A stretch of DNA of 64,000 nt from Marivibrio halodurans. GTDB lineage: Bacteria; Pseudomonadota; Alphaproteobacteria; UBA8366; Aestuariispiraceae. Shown here in pieces: positions 37,633-45,701 of this stretch. How positions within the stretch are numbered: the first letter of the stretch is position 1; each line of letters begins with the position of its first letter. The stretch lies in the NCBI RefSeq assembly GCF_017963645.1, contig NZ_JAGMWN010000003.1:1-64000 (forward strand), given 5' to 3'. A program made the position numbers and the translations under genes. A model generated the notes under the pieces. It was not told where the DNA came from, made no database searches, and saw only the letters and a program-made list of their open reading frames with translations.

Positions 37633-38814
37633 TCAGTTCGCCGGAACCTCGAATATCTGACCGGGATAGATCAAGTCCGGATCGCGAATCTGTTCCTTGT
37701 TGGCCTCGTAGATGACCGTGTAACTATAGCCGCTGTCCAGTGTTCGACGCGCGATCCGCCATAGGCTGTTGCCCGGCTGGACGACCACGAAGGCGCCGCC
37801 CGCGAGGTCGCGCATCGGCTTCGCCCGGCTGAAGGGCAGTTCGATGCGCGCCGTGACGTCGCCGCCTTCGCCAACCATGTCAAGCCGGAGTTGATAGGAC
37901 CCGGGCTCGACCGTGCCCTCCGGCGTCACCCGCCACAGGCCGGTAGGAGGCACCTCCGCGCGGCCGACCAGCTCGTTATTGAGATAGGCACGCACTTCCG
38001 TTCCCGGTAGACCGCGACCACCCAGGCTGACCCGCCCGGTCTCGTCATAATCGACGTTGTCGAGGGCCAATTCGCCCGTGTCCGATTCGACGCTGCCCGG
38101 CACGGACGGCTTCTGCAGAACGCGCGCGCCGAGGGTCTTATGCTCCCCCCTGCCCTTGCCTTCCTTGGGCACGAGCATGGCGAGCGGTTCCTGCGGGGTC
38201 GAGGTCGGCCGGCCCGCAATATCCTTACCGGTTTCGGGCACGACGAGGACGACCTTGCTGTCCGACTCGCGCTCCACCCCTTCGGGCGTTCTGGCGCGCA
38301 ACGATAGATCGTGCGAGCCCGGCTCCAGCGGCTGGTCCGGGAGGTAGACCCATTCCCCGCGCTCATCCGCCGTGACGGCGCCGATCTGCTTGTCCCCGTC
38401 GAAAATCAGCACTTCGCTGCCCGGCTTGGCCCGGCCGGCGATTACGGTATCACCGCTCTTGCTGATCCGCACGACGTCGAAGGTGGGGGTGTTGGGGTCC
38501 GCCGGCTCCTCCTGAGGGGAGGAGGCGCCGGACAATTGGTCGGCGACCTGCCCGGCCTTGTCGATCGCGTCGCCCTGACCGTCGGAGGATGCGGATCGGC
38601 CGTCCGCGCCACCGTCACTATCGCCCGGCGCCTCGGTCTGGGACGGCGCCGTTTCCTCCTCGATCGGAGCCTGATTCAGAACGTTGTTGAGAATCAAGGC
38701 GATCAGAACGATCACCGCTCCCGCTATGCCGATCAGTACGGTCCTGTTCAAGTGCCCCTCACTGCTCGTTATCGACGCGGGCCCGCGATTCGCGCCATGG
38801 GCGCGATCGTTCAT
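37633..38814 (-). CDS. LysM-domain membrane-anchored protein
   Basis: This 393-residue protein has one N-terminal membrane helix (about 26-44), then an acidic, low-complexity linker to about 105. Two beta-sandwich (Ig-like) segments follow, with SGDTVIAGRAKPGSEVLIFD and GRVSLGGRGLPGTEVRAYLN as parallel openings. The last 50 residues are a LysM domain (VVVQPGNSLWRIARRTLDSG...LIYPGQIFEVP) that binds peptidoglycan. The N-terminus is cytoplasmic and the bulk periplasmic. It has the architecture of widespread alphaproteobacterial LysM proteins of unknown role in cell-wall maintenance. Confidence 0.88.
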   Translation of the reverse strand: MNDRAHGANRGPASITSSEGHLNRTVLIGIAGAVIVLIALILNNVLNQAPIEEETAPSQTEAPGDSDGGADGRSASSDGQGDAIDKAGQVADQLSGASSPQEEPADPNTPTFDVVRISKSGDTVIAGRAKPGSEVLIFDGDKQIGAVTADERGEWVYLPDQPLEPGSHDLSLRARTPEGVERESDSKVVLVVPETGKDIAGRPTSTPQEPLAMLVPKEGKGRGEHKTLGARVLQKPSVPGSVESDTGELALDNVDYDETGRVSLGGRGLPGTEVRAYLNNELVGRAEVPPTGLWRVTPEGTVEPGSYQLRLDMVGEGGDVTARIELPFSRAKPMRDLAGGAFVVVQPGNSLWRIARRTLDSGYSYTVIYEANKEQIRDPDLIYPGQIFEVPAN

Positions 38815-38956
38815 CCTTGTCGCCCGCGCCGCTGTGCCGATCCCCCATGCACGCCGCCGCGTTCACGTTTCGCGCCCGATCCTACGCCTCCGCGCCGCGC
38901 GGCGCAACGCGAGGTCGCACCGACAAGGCGAGAGTCCCGGGCGCTTCCACCGGGCG

Positions 38957-38995
38957 CCCCGGCTGGACGTCCCGGCTGGACGCCCCGGCTGGACG
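38957..38995. repeat. Three-copy 13-base tandem repeat
   Basis: CCCCGGCTGGACG, TCCCGGCTGGACG and CCCCGGCTGGACG lie head to tail, differing at one base. They sit in the divergent gap between the LysM gene and the LOG-family gene, about 60 bases before the latter's start codon. Confidence 0.65.
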
Positions 38996-39055
38996 CCAGG
39001 GGGGGAATAGGCTATCGCGTGAGAGGCGACGAAAGCCGCCAAGCCCGGCGGCACG

Positions 39056-39661
39056 ATGACAGGTGAGATAACCGTGCAACCTCCCCTCCGCAGTATCTGC
39101 GTCTATTGTGGGTCCTCCAAAGGCAACCGCCCGGATTACTTGGAGGGCGCCCAATCCCTCGGCCGTTTGCTGGCCGAAAGCCGTATTCGCCTCGTCTATG
39201 GCGGGGGCAGCATCGGGCTAATGGGGTCGATGGCCGGGGCCTGTCTCGACGCGGGCGGACAAGTGACCGGGATCATTCCACATTTCCTGGATCGCCTGGA
39301 GGTCGGGATGGAAGGCCTGACCGAGATCGAGAAAACCGAGAGCATGCATGAGCGCAAGCAACGCATGGCCGAGTTGTCCGACGGGTTCGTCGTGATGCCG
39401 GGCGGCCTTGGCACGCTCGACGAAACCTTCGAGATTCTGACTTGGCGCCAACTGCAACTGCACGACAAACCGATCGTATTGCTGAATATCGCCGGCTATT
39501 GGGATCTGTTCGTGCATCTGCTGGAGCATCAGGTGAACGAGGGGTTCGTCAAACCGGCGCATCTCGACCTCTTCCAAGTCGTCGACACGCCGGAACAGGT
39601 GATCCCCGCGCTCGCGCGGCAACCCGCGGACCGGGGAGATATCCGCAGCAAGTGGACCTGA
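39056..39661 (+). CDS. LOG family (TIGR00730) nucleotide phosphoribohydrolase
   Basis: This 201-residue Rossmann-like enzyme belongs to the Lonely Guy family. It carries the family motif PGGLGTLDE (about 115-123), a preceding MHERKQ with the conserved Arg/Lys, and the nucleotide loop VYGGGSIGLMGSMA (about 48-60). Members hydrolyse cytokinin riboside monophosphates or other nucleoside monophosphates such as AMP to the base and ribose phosphate. Which one here is unknown. The ATG at 39056 has only a weak ribosome binding site. Confidence 0.92.
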   Translation: MTGEITVQPPLRSICVYCGSSKGNRPDYLEGAQSLGRLLAESRIRLVYGGGSIGLMGSMAGACLDAGGQVTGIIPHFLDRLEVGMEGLTEIEKTESMHERKQRMAELSDGFVVMPGGLGTLDETFEILTWRQLQLHDKPIVLLNIAGYWDLFVHLLEHQVNEGFVKPAHLDLFQVVDTPEQVIPALARQPADRGDIRSKWT

Positions 39662-39710
39662 CGCGGGATGGGGGCGCGGGGCTTCGACGACCGGAACCAA
39701 GGACGTATCG

Positions 39711-40268
39711 GTGAAGCTGACCAAGACATATAGACGCCTCGTTCGCGACACCACGATCAACGACACCAGTCTGCTCTCGACGGATTATCTGAACCATTTC
39801 AATGAACTGGTGATGATGCTGGAGATGGTGGGCGACATGCCGGAGATGCTGGACGAGGCCGGCGCCTGGCGCTTCAAGTCCTATCAGCAGCATTTCGCGG
39901 ACAGTGTCTTCCAGCACAAGGATCTGGCGGTCTGGGCTTACGAGCATGCGCCGGACATCTGGCGTGAGCCGTTCGACCGCTGCACGGCGGCGGCGCGCGA
40001 ACGGATCGAGGCCGGACTGCCGCGATTGGACCGTCTTCGCGCCGGGGGGGAGACGGCGGCGATCGCGGTGGAAGCGCCCGCGCTCTCCCGCGATCTGGTC
40101 CGCCATATCGAGACGATGAGCGCCATCATCAATGCCGCCATATCGGCGGAAGAAGCCCGGGCGCTCGCCGACGGGGCGGAGCATGTGGCCGAAGGGCGTG
40201 ACGCACCGGTCCACCGGGAGGGTGCGACGACTCTCGGTCAATCGGATATCGACAAACTGTTCGATTGA
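39711..40268 (+). CDS. Conserved orphan with CheZ-like C-terminal tail
   Basis: This 185-residue, probably cytoplasmic protein has no membrane segment. It reads as mostly helical (TDYLNHFNELVMMLEMVGDMPEMLDEAG; LSRDLVRHIETMSAIINAAIS). It has no domain I can name. Its last 11 residues, LGQSDIDKLFD, nearly match the last residues of the CheZ-like protein at 58159 (ISQADIDALFD), joined to the body by a loose linker. In CheZ the C-terminal tail docks on phospho-CheY, so a receiver-binding role is inferred. It starts 50 bases after the LOG gene and may share its transcript. The start at 39711 is a GTG (GTGAAGCTGACC). Confidence 0.82.
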   Translation: MKLTKTYRRLVRDTTINDTSLLSTDYLNHFNELVMMLEMVGDMPEMLDEAGAWRFKSYQQHFADSVFQHKDLAVWAYEHAPDIWREPFDRCTAAARERIEAGLPRLDRLRAGGETAAIAVEAPALSRDLVRHIETMSAIINAAISAEEARALADGAEHVAEGRDAPVHREGATTLGQSDIDKLFD

Positions 40269-40298
40269 CGCCGGGGCGCGCCATTTTCTTTTAGAATT

Positions 40299-40308
40299 AG
40301 ATAGTCAG
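40299..40308 (+). repeat. Left 10-bp direct repeat of the AT-rich insert
   Basis: AGATAGTCAG occurs here, 31 bases after the stop of the preceding gene, and again in direct orientation at 41202-41211. The two copies bracket one gene and its regulatory region. This is the expected look of a target-site duplication or short attachment core. Confidence 0.55.
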
Positions 40309-40332
40309 GGTCGTGCAAATTAGCGTTTATAC

Positions 40333-40351
40333 TCATGTGTAACTCACATGA
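40333..40351. promoter_or_regulatory. Inverted repeat upstream of the insert gene
   Basis: A perfect 7-bp inverted repeat (TCATGTG-TAACT-CACATGA) lies about 80 bases upstream of the best promoter candidate. A regulator dimer site is possible. Confidence 0.35.
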
Positions 40352-40400
40352 CGTTCATCATTATATTGCATATTTTTGACACTCCTTAGCTTAATGATTT

Positions 40401-40414
40401 TTTATTATAATAAA
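40401..40414. promoter_or_regulatory. AT-only palindrome upstream of the insert gene
   Basis: The 14-base perfect palindrome TTTATTATAATAAA contains a consensus TATAAT (40406-40411). A consensus TTGACA lies at 40376-40381, but the 24-base spacing is too long for a normal sigma-70 promoter. The palindrome could be an operator or an IHF/HU-like bending site. Confidence 0.35.
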
Positions 40415-40429
40415 CAACAATCCCCTCTC

Positions 40430-40458
40430 TTGGTCAGTCTATTATTGTAGTATATGAT
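40430..40458 (+). promoter_or_regulatory. Sigma-70-like promoter of the insert gene
   Basis: TTGGTC (40430-40435) and TATGAT (40453-40458) are 17 bases apart and end 17 bases before the first possible start codon. It is the best-spaced promoter in the segment. Confidence 0.5.
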
Positions 40459-40475
40459 ACAGGTACTTTAAGTCG

Positions 40476-41207
40476 TTGGAGGAGATCTTGGAAAAATTAT
40501 CCGACCCTGAGCATCCGCTTTGGAGCTTCCTGCCGGAAATGACCAACGAGTTTTGGGCAGCGATCACTGGGGCAATCGTTGGCTCGGTAATTGGTGGCCT
40601 TATAACATTCGGTATACAGCGAATGTCCTTAAAGGCAGCAGAGAATGAGCGAGTTGACACGGCAAAAGATCGCCAACGTTCTTTGGGTTATTCACTGTTG
40701 TTCAAAATGGTGCGAATATACAGTGGCTTAGCTACCATGCACAACCATGTAGAGGAGTGCTTTACTCGCGCTCGCGAACAAGGCCACGGACACTTGGAAC
40801 CATGGGCCGTACTGCTTCCTATCGCCAATCCGTTGGACAAGGTTCATTTTGCCAACGAAGAAATGGCAATGTTGTTATCATTGAAGGACAATAACCTTTT
40901 CAATGACCTCGTCGCTTTGGATTCTGTCCATAACAGCACGATTGGACTTTTCCGAATGTACGGGGCGGAGCGAGGCGCGTTGCTCGAAAAGTTGCCCGCA
41001 AACATGACCGGCTTGGTCGGGAGGATTTCGCTGCCAGAAGACCAAGCCCAGCATGTGCAACCAAAAATGGCTGAGTTAAATGCACTAGTCACGGACACTC
41101 GTAAAAGATGCAAAAAAGATTACGATAAATCTTTGGATGTTCTGAACCGCTTGAACAATTTGTTAAACCAGAAACTGGAGTTGGGTGTTTCGGTGGTACC
41201 GAGATAG
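40476..41207 (+). CDS. Membrane-anchored orphan protein of the AT-rich insert
   Basis: I cannot name this protein of about 243 residues. A single membrane helix with small-residue spacing (AAITGAIVGSVIGGLITFGI, about 28-47) is followed by a basic/acidic helical stalk (QRMSLKAAENERVDTAKDRQRSLG). A cytoplasmic, mostly helical domain of about 170 residues completes it, with MVRIYSGLATMHNHVEECF and VHFANEEMAMLLSLKDNN as the most family-like blocks. Codon use and base composition differ sharply from the neighbours. Start codons are TTG at 40476 or TTG at 40488 (GGAGGAG three bases before it). A single-gene membrane sentinel or defence role is possible but unproven. Confidence 0.75.
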   Translation: MEEILEKLSDPEHPLWSFLPEMTNEFWAAITGAIVGSVIGGLITFGIQRMSLKAAENERVDTAKDRQRSLGYSLLFKMVRIYSGLATMHNHVEECFTRAREQGHGHLEPWAVLLPIANPLDKVHFANEEMAMLLSLKDNNLFNDLVALDSVHNSTIGLFRMYGAERGALLEKLPANMTGLVGRISLPEDQAQHVQPKMAELNALVTDTRKRCKKDYDKSLDVLNRLNNLLNQKLELGVSVVPR

Positions 41208-41211
41208 TCAG
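41202..41211 (+). repeat. Right 10-bp direct repeat of the AT-rich insert
   Basis: This is the second copy of AGATAGTCAG. It overlaps the TAG stop codon of the insert gene (41205-41207) and ends 21 bases before the stop of the convergent DUF4149 gene. Confidence 0.55.
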
Positions 41212-41232
41212 ACATGCTGACACCGAGCCTCC

Positions 41233-41667
41233 TCAAATCACCGCCAAGGCGCGCAGGATCAGCAGTAGAAGCAGCACCATCTGCGCCAGATTGATCATCA
41301 CGCTCGCGCGGTGCAGCCATTTGAACCGCTTGGCCGCCGCCTTTCCGCCGCTGCCTTCCGCCCCGCCTGCGAGTTCCGCGTCACGCGCGGCGTTGATCCG
41401 CCCGACCAGGACGAAACGGGAGAGCGCGAAGCCGCTCGCCACGGCCGCCAGGATCCCCGCGCCGACGAAGCCTCCTTCCCAGATCGCGACGGGCACGCCC
41501 AGACCGGCGACAGCCAGACCGGCGATATAATAGATGGGGAAGAAACCGCGCAGGAAACGCCCCGCGGTCTCTCCCTCCAGAAACCGGAAAACGCAGGGCG
41601 CGACCACGGCCGCGAAAAAGAGCATGGCCCCGAAGAGCGCCGAGGCGAGCGCGAGATGGATCGTCAT
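41233..41667 (-). CDS. DUF4149-like integral membrane protein
   Basis: This 144-residue protein has four predicted membrane helices: about 6-26 ([22 protein letters not shown]), 44-62, 68-88 and 122-142. The opening, with [24 protein letters not shown], is typical of the DUF4149 family, which has no known function. AGGAG six bases upstream supports the ATG at 41667 rather than the longer frame. It is divergent from icd. Confidence 0.8.
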   Translation of the reverse strand: MTIHLALASALFGAMLFFAAVVAPCVFRFLEGETAGRFLRGFFPIYYIAGLAVAGLGVPVAIWEGGFVGAGILAAVASGFALSRFVLVGRINAARDAELAGGAEGSGGKAAAKRFKWLHRASVMINLAQMVLLLLLILRALAVI

Positions 41668-41717
41668 ATCTCCTAGATAGCATCCTTCGGCGGAATGGGA
41701 AGGGCGCGGCATCGCCC

Positions 41718-41735
41718 GGGATGCGTGCGCATCCC
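41718..41735. other. Stem-loop in the icd upstream region
   Basis: GGGATGC-GTGC-GCATCCC forms a perfect 7-bp stem with a tetraloop about 185 bases before the icd start. A weaker GGGCG/CGCCC stem lies just before it (41702-41717). It sits between divergent genes, so a regulatory rather than terminator role is more likely. Confidence 0.35.
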
Positions 41736-41918
41736 CCGATATTGCCGGGCCGGGCCGGCCACTGTATGGTCGCGGCGATTTCGCGGGGGGCCGAAACCGA
41801 TTGGGGCCGGCACGCCCCCGCCCGGTCGCGCGCCACGGCGTCCCGCCCGAAGGGATGGCGATGGACGGCGGCCTCTACCGACATGATCGAAACGAACGGC
41901 CAGGGGAGCCCGACACCC

Positions 41919-43145
41919 ATGAGCAAGATCAAAGTCAAGAATCCGGTCGTCGAGCTCGACGGCGACGAGATGACCCGGATCATCTGGGACTTCATCAAGA
42001 ACAAGCTGATCCTGCCCTATCTCGACATCGACCTGAAATATTACGACCTCTCCGTCCAGAAGCGCGACGAGACCGACGACCAGATCACGGTCGATGCCGC
42101 CAATGCGATCCTGGAGCATCGGGTCGGCGTCAAGTGCGCCACCATCACGCCGGACGAGCAGCGGGTCGAGGAATTCGGCCTGAAGAAGATGTGGCGCTCG
42201 CCGAACGGCACGATCCGCAACATCCTGGACGGCACCGTCTTCCGCGAGCCGATCGTCTGCGACAACGTACCGAAGCTGGTCCCTTCCTGGACCAAGCCGA
42301 TCATCGTCGCCCGCCACGCCTTCGGCGACCAGTACCGCGCCACCGACTTCCTGGTTCCGGGCGCCGGCCTGCTGTCGATCACCTTCACGCCGGAGGACCC
42401 GGAAGGCGAGACCATCCGCCACCAGGTCTTCAAGTTCGACGGTCCGGGCATCGCGATGGGCATGTACAATCTGGACAGCTCCATCCGCGGCTTCGCGCGC
42501 GCCTGCATGAATTACGGCCTGATGCGCGGCTTCCCGGTCTATCTCTCGACCAAGAACACGATCCTCAAGGCCTATGACGGCCGCTTCAAGGACATCTTCC
42601 AGGAAGTCTACGAGGCCGAGTTCAAGGAAACGTTCGAGAAGAACAAGATCTGGTACGAGCATCGGCTGATTGACGATATGGTCGCCTTCTCGCTCAAATC
42701 CTCGGGCGATTTCGTCTGGGCGGCGAAGAACTATGACGGCGACGTGCAGTCGGATTCGGTGGCGCAGGGCTTCGGCTCGCTCGGCCTGATGACCTCGGTG
42801 CTGATGACGCCGAACGGCGACGTGGTCGAGGCCGAGGCCGCGCACGGCACGGTCACCCGCCACTATCGCCAGCACCAGCAGGGCAAGGAGACCTCCACCA
42901 ACCCGGTCGCCTCGATCTTCGCCTGGACGCGCGGCCTGAAGTCGCGCGGCGAGTTCGACGAAACGCCGGACGTGGTCCGCTTCGCCCAGCTTCTGGAGCG
43001 GGTCTGCATCGAGACCATCGAGAACGGTCACATGACCAAGGACCTCGCGCTGCTGATCGGCGACAAGCAGCCCTGGCTCACCACGACCCAGTTCCTCGAC
43101 AAGCTCGACCAGGGCCTGCGCGAGAAGATGGAGACGAGCTGGTAA
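41919..43145 (+). CDS. icd: NADP-dependent isocitrate dehydrogenase
   Basis: This 408-residue TCA-cycle enzyme oxidises isocitrate to 2-oxoglutarate with NADP+. It is the dimeric eukaryote-like type common in alphaproteobacteria. Motifs include [18 protein letters not shown], the substrate loop [21 protein letters not shown], the metal site [20 protein letters not shown] and [35 protein letters not shown] at 41919 is the family-typical start, with AGGGGAG upstream. It is followed by a clear terminator and stands as a single gene. Confidence 0.97.
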   Translation: MSKIKVKNPVVELDGDEMTRIIWDFIKNKLILPYLDIDLKYYDLSVQKRDETDDQITVDAANAILEHRVGVKCATITPDEQRVEEFGLKKMWRSPNGTIRNILDGTVFREPIVCDNVPKLVPSWTKPIIVARHAFGDQYRATDFLVPGAGLLSITFTPEDPEGETIRHQVFKFDGPGIAMGMYNLDSSIRGFARACMNYGLMRGFPVYLSTKNTILKAYDGRFKDIFQEVYEAEFKETFEKNKIWYEHRLIDDMVAFSLKSSGDFVWAAKNYDGDVQSDSVAQGFGSLGLMTSVLMTPNGDVVEAEAAHGTVTRHYRQHQQGKETSTNPVASIFAWTRGLKSRGEFDETPDVVRFAQLLERVCIETIENGHMTKDLALLIGDKQPWLTTTQFLDKLDQGLREKMETSW

Positions 43146-43183
43146 GGCACCGCCCTTAAGCCAAAGGGTTCCACACGACCGTC

Positions 43184-43211
43184 GAAGCCCCGCCGTCACC
43201 GGCGGGGCTTC
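43184..43211. terminator. Strong stem-loop terminator after icd
   Basis: This is a perfect 12-bp stem (GAAGCCCCGCCG / CGGCGGGGCTTC) with a TCAC loop, starting 39 bases after the icd stop. The symmetric GAAG/CTTC base gives a short T-rich end on both strands, so it can serve both icd and the convergent stress-protein gene. Confidence 0.8.
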
Positions 43212-43256
43212 TTCGTTGGGCGATGCCCGACCTGGGGCATGCGGCGTGGGCGGTCG

Positions 43257-43703
43257 TCACACCACCAGGACCGGACACTCCGACAGGCTGGTCACCTTGT
43301 GCGAGACGGAGCCGAGGAGATAGGATTCGATATCCCCCAACCCCCGGCTGCCGAGCACGATCAGATCGCAATCATGGTCCTTCGCGAAGGCGACGATCGT
43401 GCGCGCGGGCGGCCCGCGCTTGACGAAGGCGCGCACCGGATCGGCACCGAACTCGATGGCGCGCTTCTTGCCGGCCTCGCTTACCTCGCTCGCATAGTCC
43501 CTCAGGGAATCGTCGACATTGCCCGGATCCTCCGGCCGGACCATCGACATGGAGGCCTCCAGAAGACTGTGATGGCGGAACACCGTCACCAGCCAAAGCT
43601 CGGCGCCATGCGCCTTCTGAAGACCGACGGCCATCTCCATCGCGGCCTCCGCATTGGCGGAGCCGTCGATGGGGCAGAGGATGCGGGTGAATAACGCGCT
43701 CAT
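43257..43703 (-). CDS. Universal stress protein, UspA family
   Basis: This 148-residue single-domain cytoplasmic protein starts with FTRILCPIDGSANAEAAMEMA. It ends with the ATP-binding signature GSRGLGDIESYLLGSVSHKV (G-x2-G-x9-GS), so it is the ATP-binding subtype. Its gene follows the third TRAP operon by 21 bases with its own Shine-Dalgarno and is probably cotranscribed. Similar Usp-TRAP linkage is known, where the Usp regulates uptake. Confidence 0.93.
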   Translation of the reverse strand: MSALFTRILCPIDGSANAEAAMEMAVGLQKAHGAELWLVTVFRHHSLLEASMSMVRPEDPGNVDDSLRDYASEVSEAGKKRAIEFGADPVRAFVKRGPPARTIVAFAKDHDCDLIVLGSRGLGDIESYLLGSVSHKVTSLSECPVLVV

Positions 43704-43724
43704 GATCCTATCCCCCTCCTGGGC

Positions 43725-45008
43725 TCATCTGAAGGCCAGATCGCGCAGGAACAGCGCGATCTCCGGCACGAAGATCAGCGCGACCGCCACGCCGACCAGG
43801 ATGATCGTGAAGGGCGGAATCCCGCGTATCACGTCCATATAGGGCCGCTTGAACACCGCGATCGCGGTGAAGATGTCGCACCCGAAGGGCGGCGTCGCCG
43901 ACCCGATGGCCACCTGCAATGTGATGACGGTCCCGACCAGCACCTTGTCGAGCCCGACATTCTCCACCACCGGCGCGAAGATCGGCACCAGCACCAGGAT
44001 CACCACGATCGGATCGACGAACATGCAGCCGATGAAGAAGGCGATCGAGATGACCGCCAGCACGCCCTTCGGCCCCATGTCCGCGATGCCGATGGCGCCC
44101 AGGATCTCCTGCGGGATCTGCGCGAAGGAGATGACCCAGGAGAAACCCGCCCCGGCCGCCACCAGGATGAAGACCACCGCCGTGATCAGGCCCGTGGACT
44201 TGGCGATGCGATAGATATCGCCCGCCGTCAGCGAGCGGAAGACGAGGAATTCCAGGATCAGCGCATAGAGCACGCAGGCCGCCGCCGCCTCGGTCGGGCT
44301 GAAGATGCCGCCATAGATGCCGCCCACGATGATGACCGGGAAACCGAGCGGGAAAAGCGCGCGGCGCATGGCGACCAGCCGCTCCGACCAGCTCGCCTTC
44401 TCTTCCGTCGGCACACCCTTCATATGGGCATAGAACATCGAATAGGCGGAGAACAGGACGAGCAGCAGCAGCCCCGGCCCGACGCCCGCGATGAATAGCT
44501 CCGAGATCGAGGTGGAGGAAATCACCCCATAGATGATCATGCCGATCGAGGGCGGGATCAGGAAGGCGATATCGCTCGCATTGATGATCAGACCGAGGAC
44601 GAAGCTATCATTATAGCCCGCCTTCAGCATGCGCGGGCGCAAGGGGCTGCCGACCGCGACCACCGTCGCCTGGGTCGAGCCGGACACCGCGCCGAACAAC
44701 GTGCAGGCGGCGGCCGTGGAGACCGCGAGCCCGCCCTTGATATGGCCGATGAAGCGCATGACCATATCGATCAGGCGACTGGCGCTTTCGCCGCGCGTCA
44801 TGATGTCGGCGGCCAGGATGAACATCGGCACGGCGATCAGCGAGGCCGGTCGGATGCCGGCCATCATCTGCTGCACCATGAAGTCCATCTTCTGCAAGCC
44901 GCCGAACAACTCGTAGAAGCCATAGGCCGCGCCCATGATCAGCGGCACCATCATCGGAAAGCCCGCCAGCAGCAGGACGACCATGATGACGAAAAGTTTT
45001 GTTCCCAT
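43725..45008 (-). CDS. TRAP transporter large permease, DctM family
   Basis: This 427-residue channel subunit of a third TRAP system has about 12 hydrophobic segments and family motifs: FPMMVPLIMGAAYGFYELFG, LFGAVSGSTQATVVAVGSPLRP, ASDIAFLIPPSIGMIIYG and VAIGSATPPFGCDIFTAIAVF. The length is typical. It starts 12 bases after the dctQ stop (AGGAG upstream), so it is in one operon with the genes at 45021 and 45767. Confidence 0.93.
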   Translation of the reverse strand: MGTKLFVIMVVLLLAGFPMMVPLIMGAAYGFYELFGGLQKMDFMVQQMMAGIRPASLIAVPMFILAADIMTRGESASRLIDMVMRFIGHIKGGLAVSTAAACTLFGAVSGSTQATVVAVGSPLRPRMLKAGYNDSFVLGLIINASDIAFLIPPSIGMIIYGVISSTSISELFIAGVGPGLLLLVLFSAYSMFYAHMKGVPTEEKASWSERLVAMRRALFPLGFPVIIVGGIYGGIFSPTEAAAACVLYALILEFLVFRSLTAGDIYRIAKSTGLITAVVFILVAAGAGFSWVISFAQIPQEILGAIGIADMGPKGVLAVISIAFFIGCMFVDPIVVILVLVPIFAPVVENVGLDKVLVGTVITLQVAIGSATPPFGCDIFTAIAVFKRPYMDVIRGIPPFTIILVGVAVALIFVPEIALFLRDLAFR

Positions 45009-45020
45009 GATCCCCGCTCC

Positions 45021-45617
45021 TCAGATTTCCCGCTCGTCTTCCTCGTACCCCTCCAGCACATGGGTGGAGAGATAGACGTCGCGCGCGGTGATATTCTTGA
45101 CGGTGGTCAGCGCGTACTGAACACCCGTGACGAAGAATCCGACCGGGACCCAGAGATAGATCCAATGGACCGGGATCTGCAGGGCGGGAAGGATGCGCCC
45201 GGAGCTGGCCACCTGCAGGATATAGCCGATGGAGAAATAGCAGAGCGCGAACATGGCGATCGCGGTCACCGCGGTGATCACGATCATCATCATCTTGCGG
45301 CCCGGCACGTTGAGCGCGTCGAACAGCGCCGACATGCGGATATGCCGCCCGTGCCGCGCGGCATAGCCGAGACCGGCGAAGGTAATCAGGATGATCAGGA
45401 TGCGGTTAAGCTCGCCGCTGAAATAGAGCCCGTATTGGAAGACGAAGCGGCTCACTACATTGGCGATCGTGTTGAACGCCATCAACAATACCCCGGCGGC
45501 AAGCGCCAGGGCCTCGATCCGGCTGATCGCGGTATCGATCACGCCGAGAAATCCGGGCAGGGTCGAGGGCGGCTCGCCCTTTCCCCCGTGCTGCCCGTCC
45601 GACTCTTGGTCTGCCAT
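45021..45617 (-). CDS. TRAP transporter small permease, DctQ family
   Basis: This 198-residue, four-helix membrane subunit has helices at about 33-52, 68-85, 108-130 and 152-175. It has the family segments [20 protein letters not shown] and [23 protein letters not shown] five bases before the ATG at 45617 supports this start over the longer open frame. That frame would run into the stem-loop between receptor and permease genes. Confidence 0.9.
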   Translation of the reverse strand: MADQESDGQHGGKGEPPSTLPGFLGVIDTAISRIEALALAAGVLLMAFNTIANVVSRFVFQYGLYFSGELNRILIILITFAGLGYAARHGRHIRMSALFDALNVPGRKMMMIVITAVTAIAMFALCYFSIGYILQVASSGRILPALQIPVHWIYLWVPVGFFVTGVQYALTTVKNITARDVYLSTHVLEGYEEDEREI

Positions 45618-45701
45618 CCGGCTCCCCCTCGTCCCCAGCCGGCGGAAGCCCGCCGGCGCGCCGTAAAGGACCGCCCCCCGCGGTTCCGTGAACGGCGACA
45701 A

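Larger units (their letters stand above)
40309..41211. mobile_element. Candidate single-gene insertion between 10-bp direct repeats
   Basis: This 903-base segment is clearly richer in A and T than the DNA on both sides. It carries one gene of different codon usage (many TTG, TTA, AAA and AAT codons) and its own AT-rich regulatory region. It is bounded by direct copies of AGATAGTCAG. No transposase, integrase or terminal inverted repeat is visible, so any mobilising enzyme would have acted in trans. The AT-rich composition begins about 15 bases left of the left repeat, so the exact edge is uncertain. Confidence 0.5.

Noticed and set aside
40334-40378. 14-codon frame in the AT-rich leader of the insert
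   Set aside because: No ribosome binding site, and it lies inside the inverted repeat. Too short to support.
40269-41232. tRNA gene or phage attachment site at the AT-rich insert
   Set aside because: No cloverleaf-like sequence or integrase gene is visible; only the 10-bp direct repeats support insertion.
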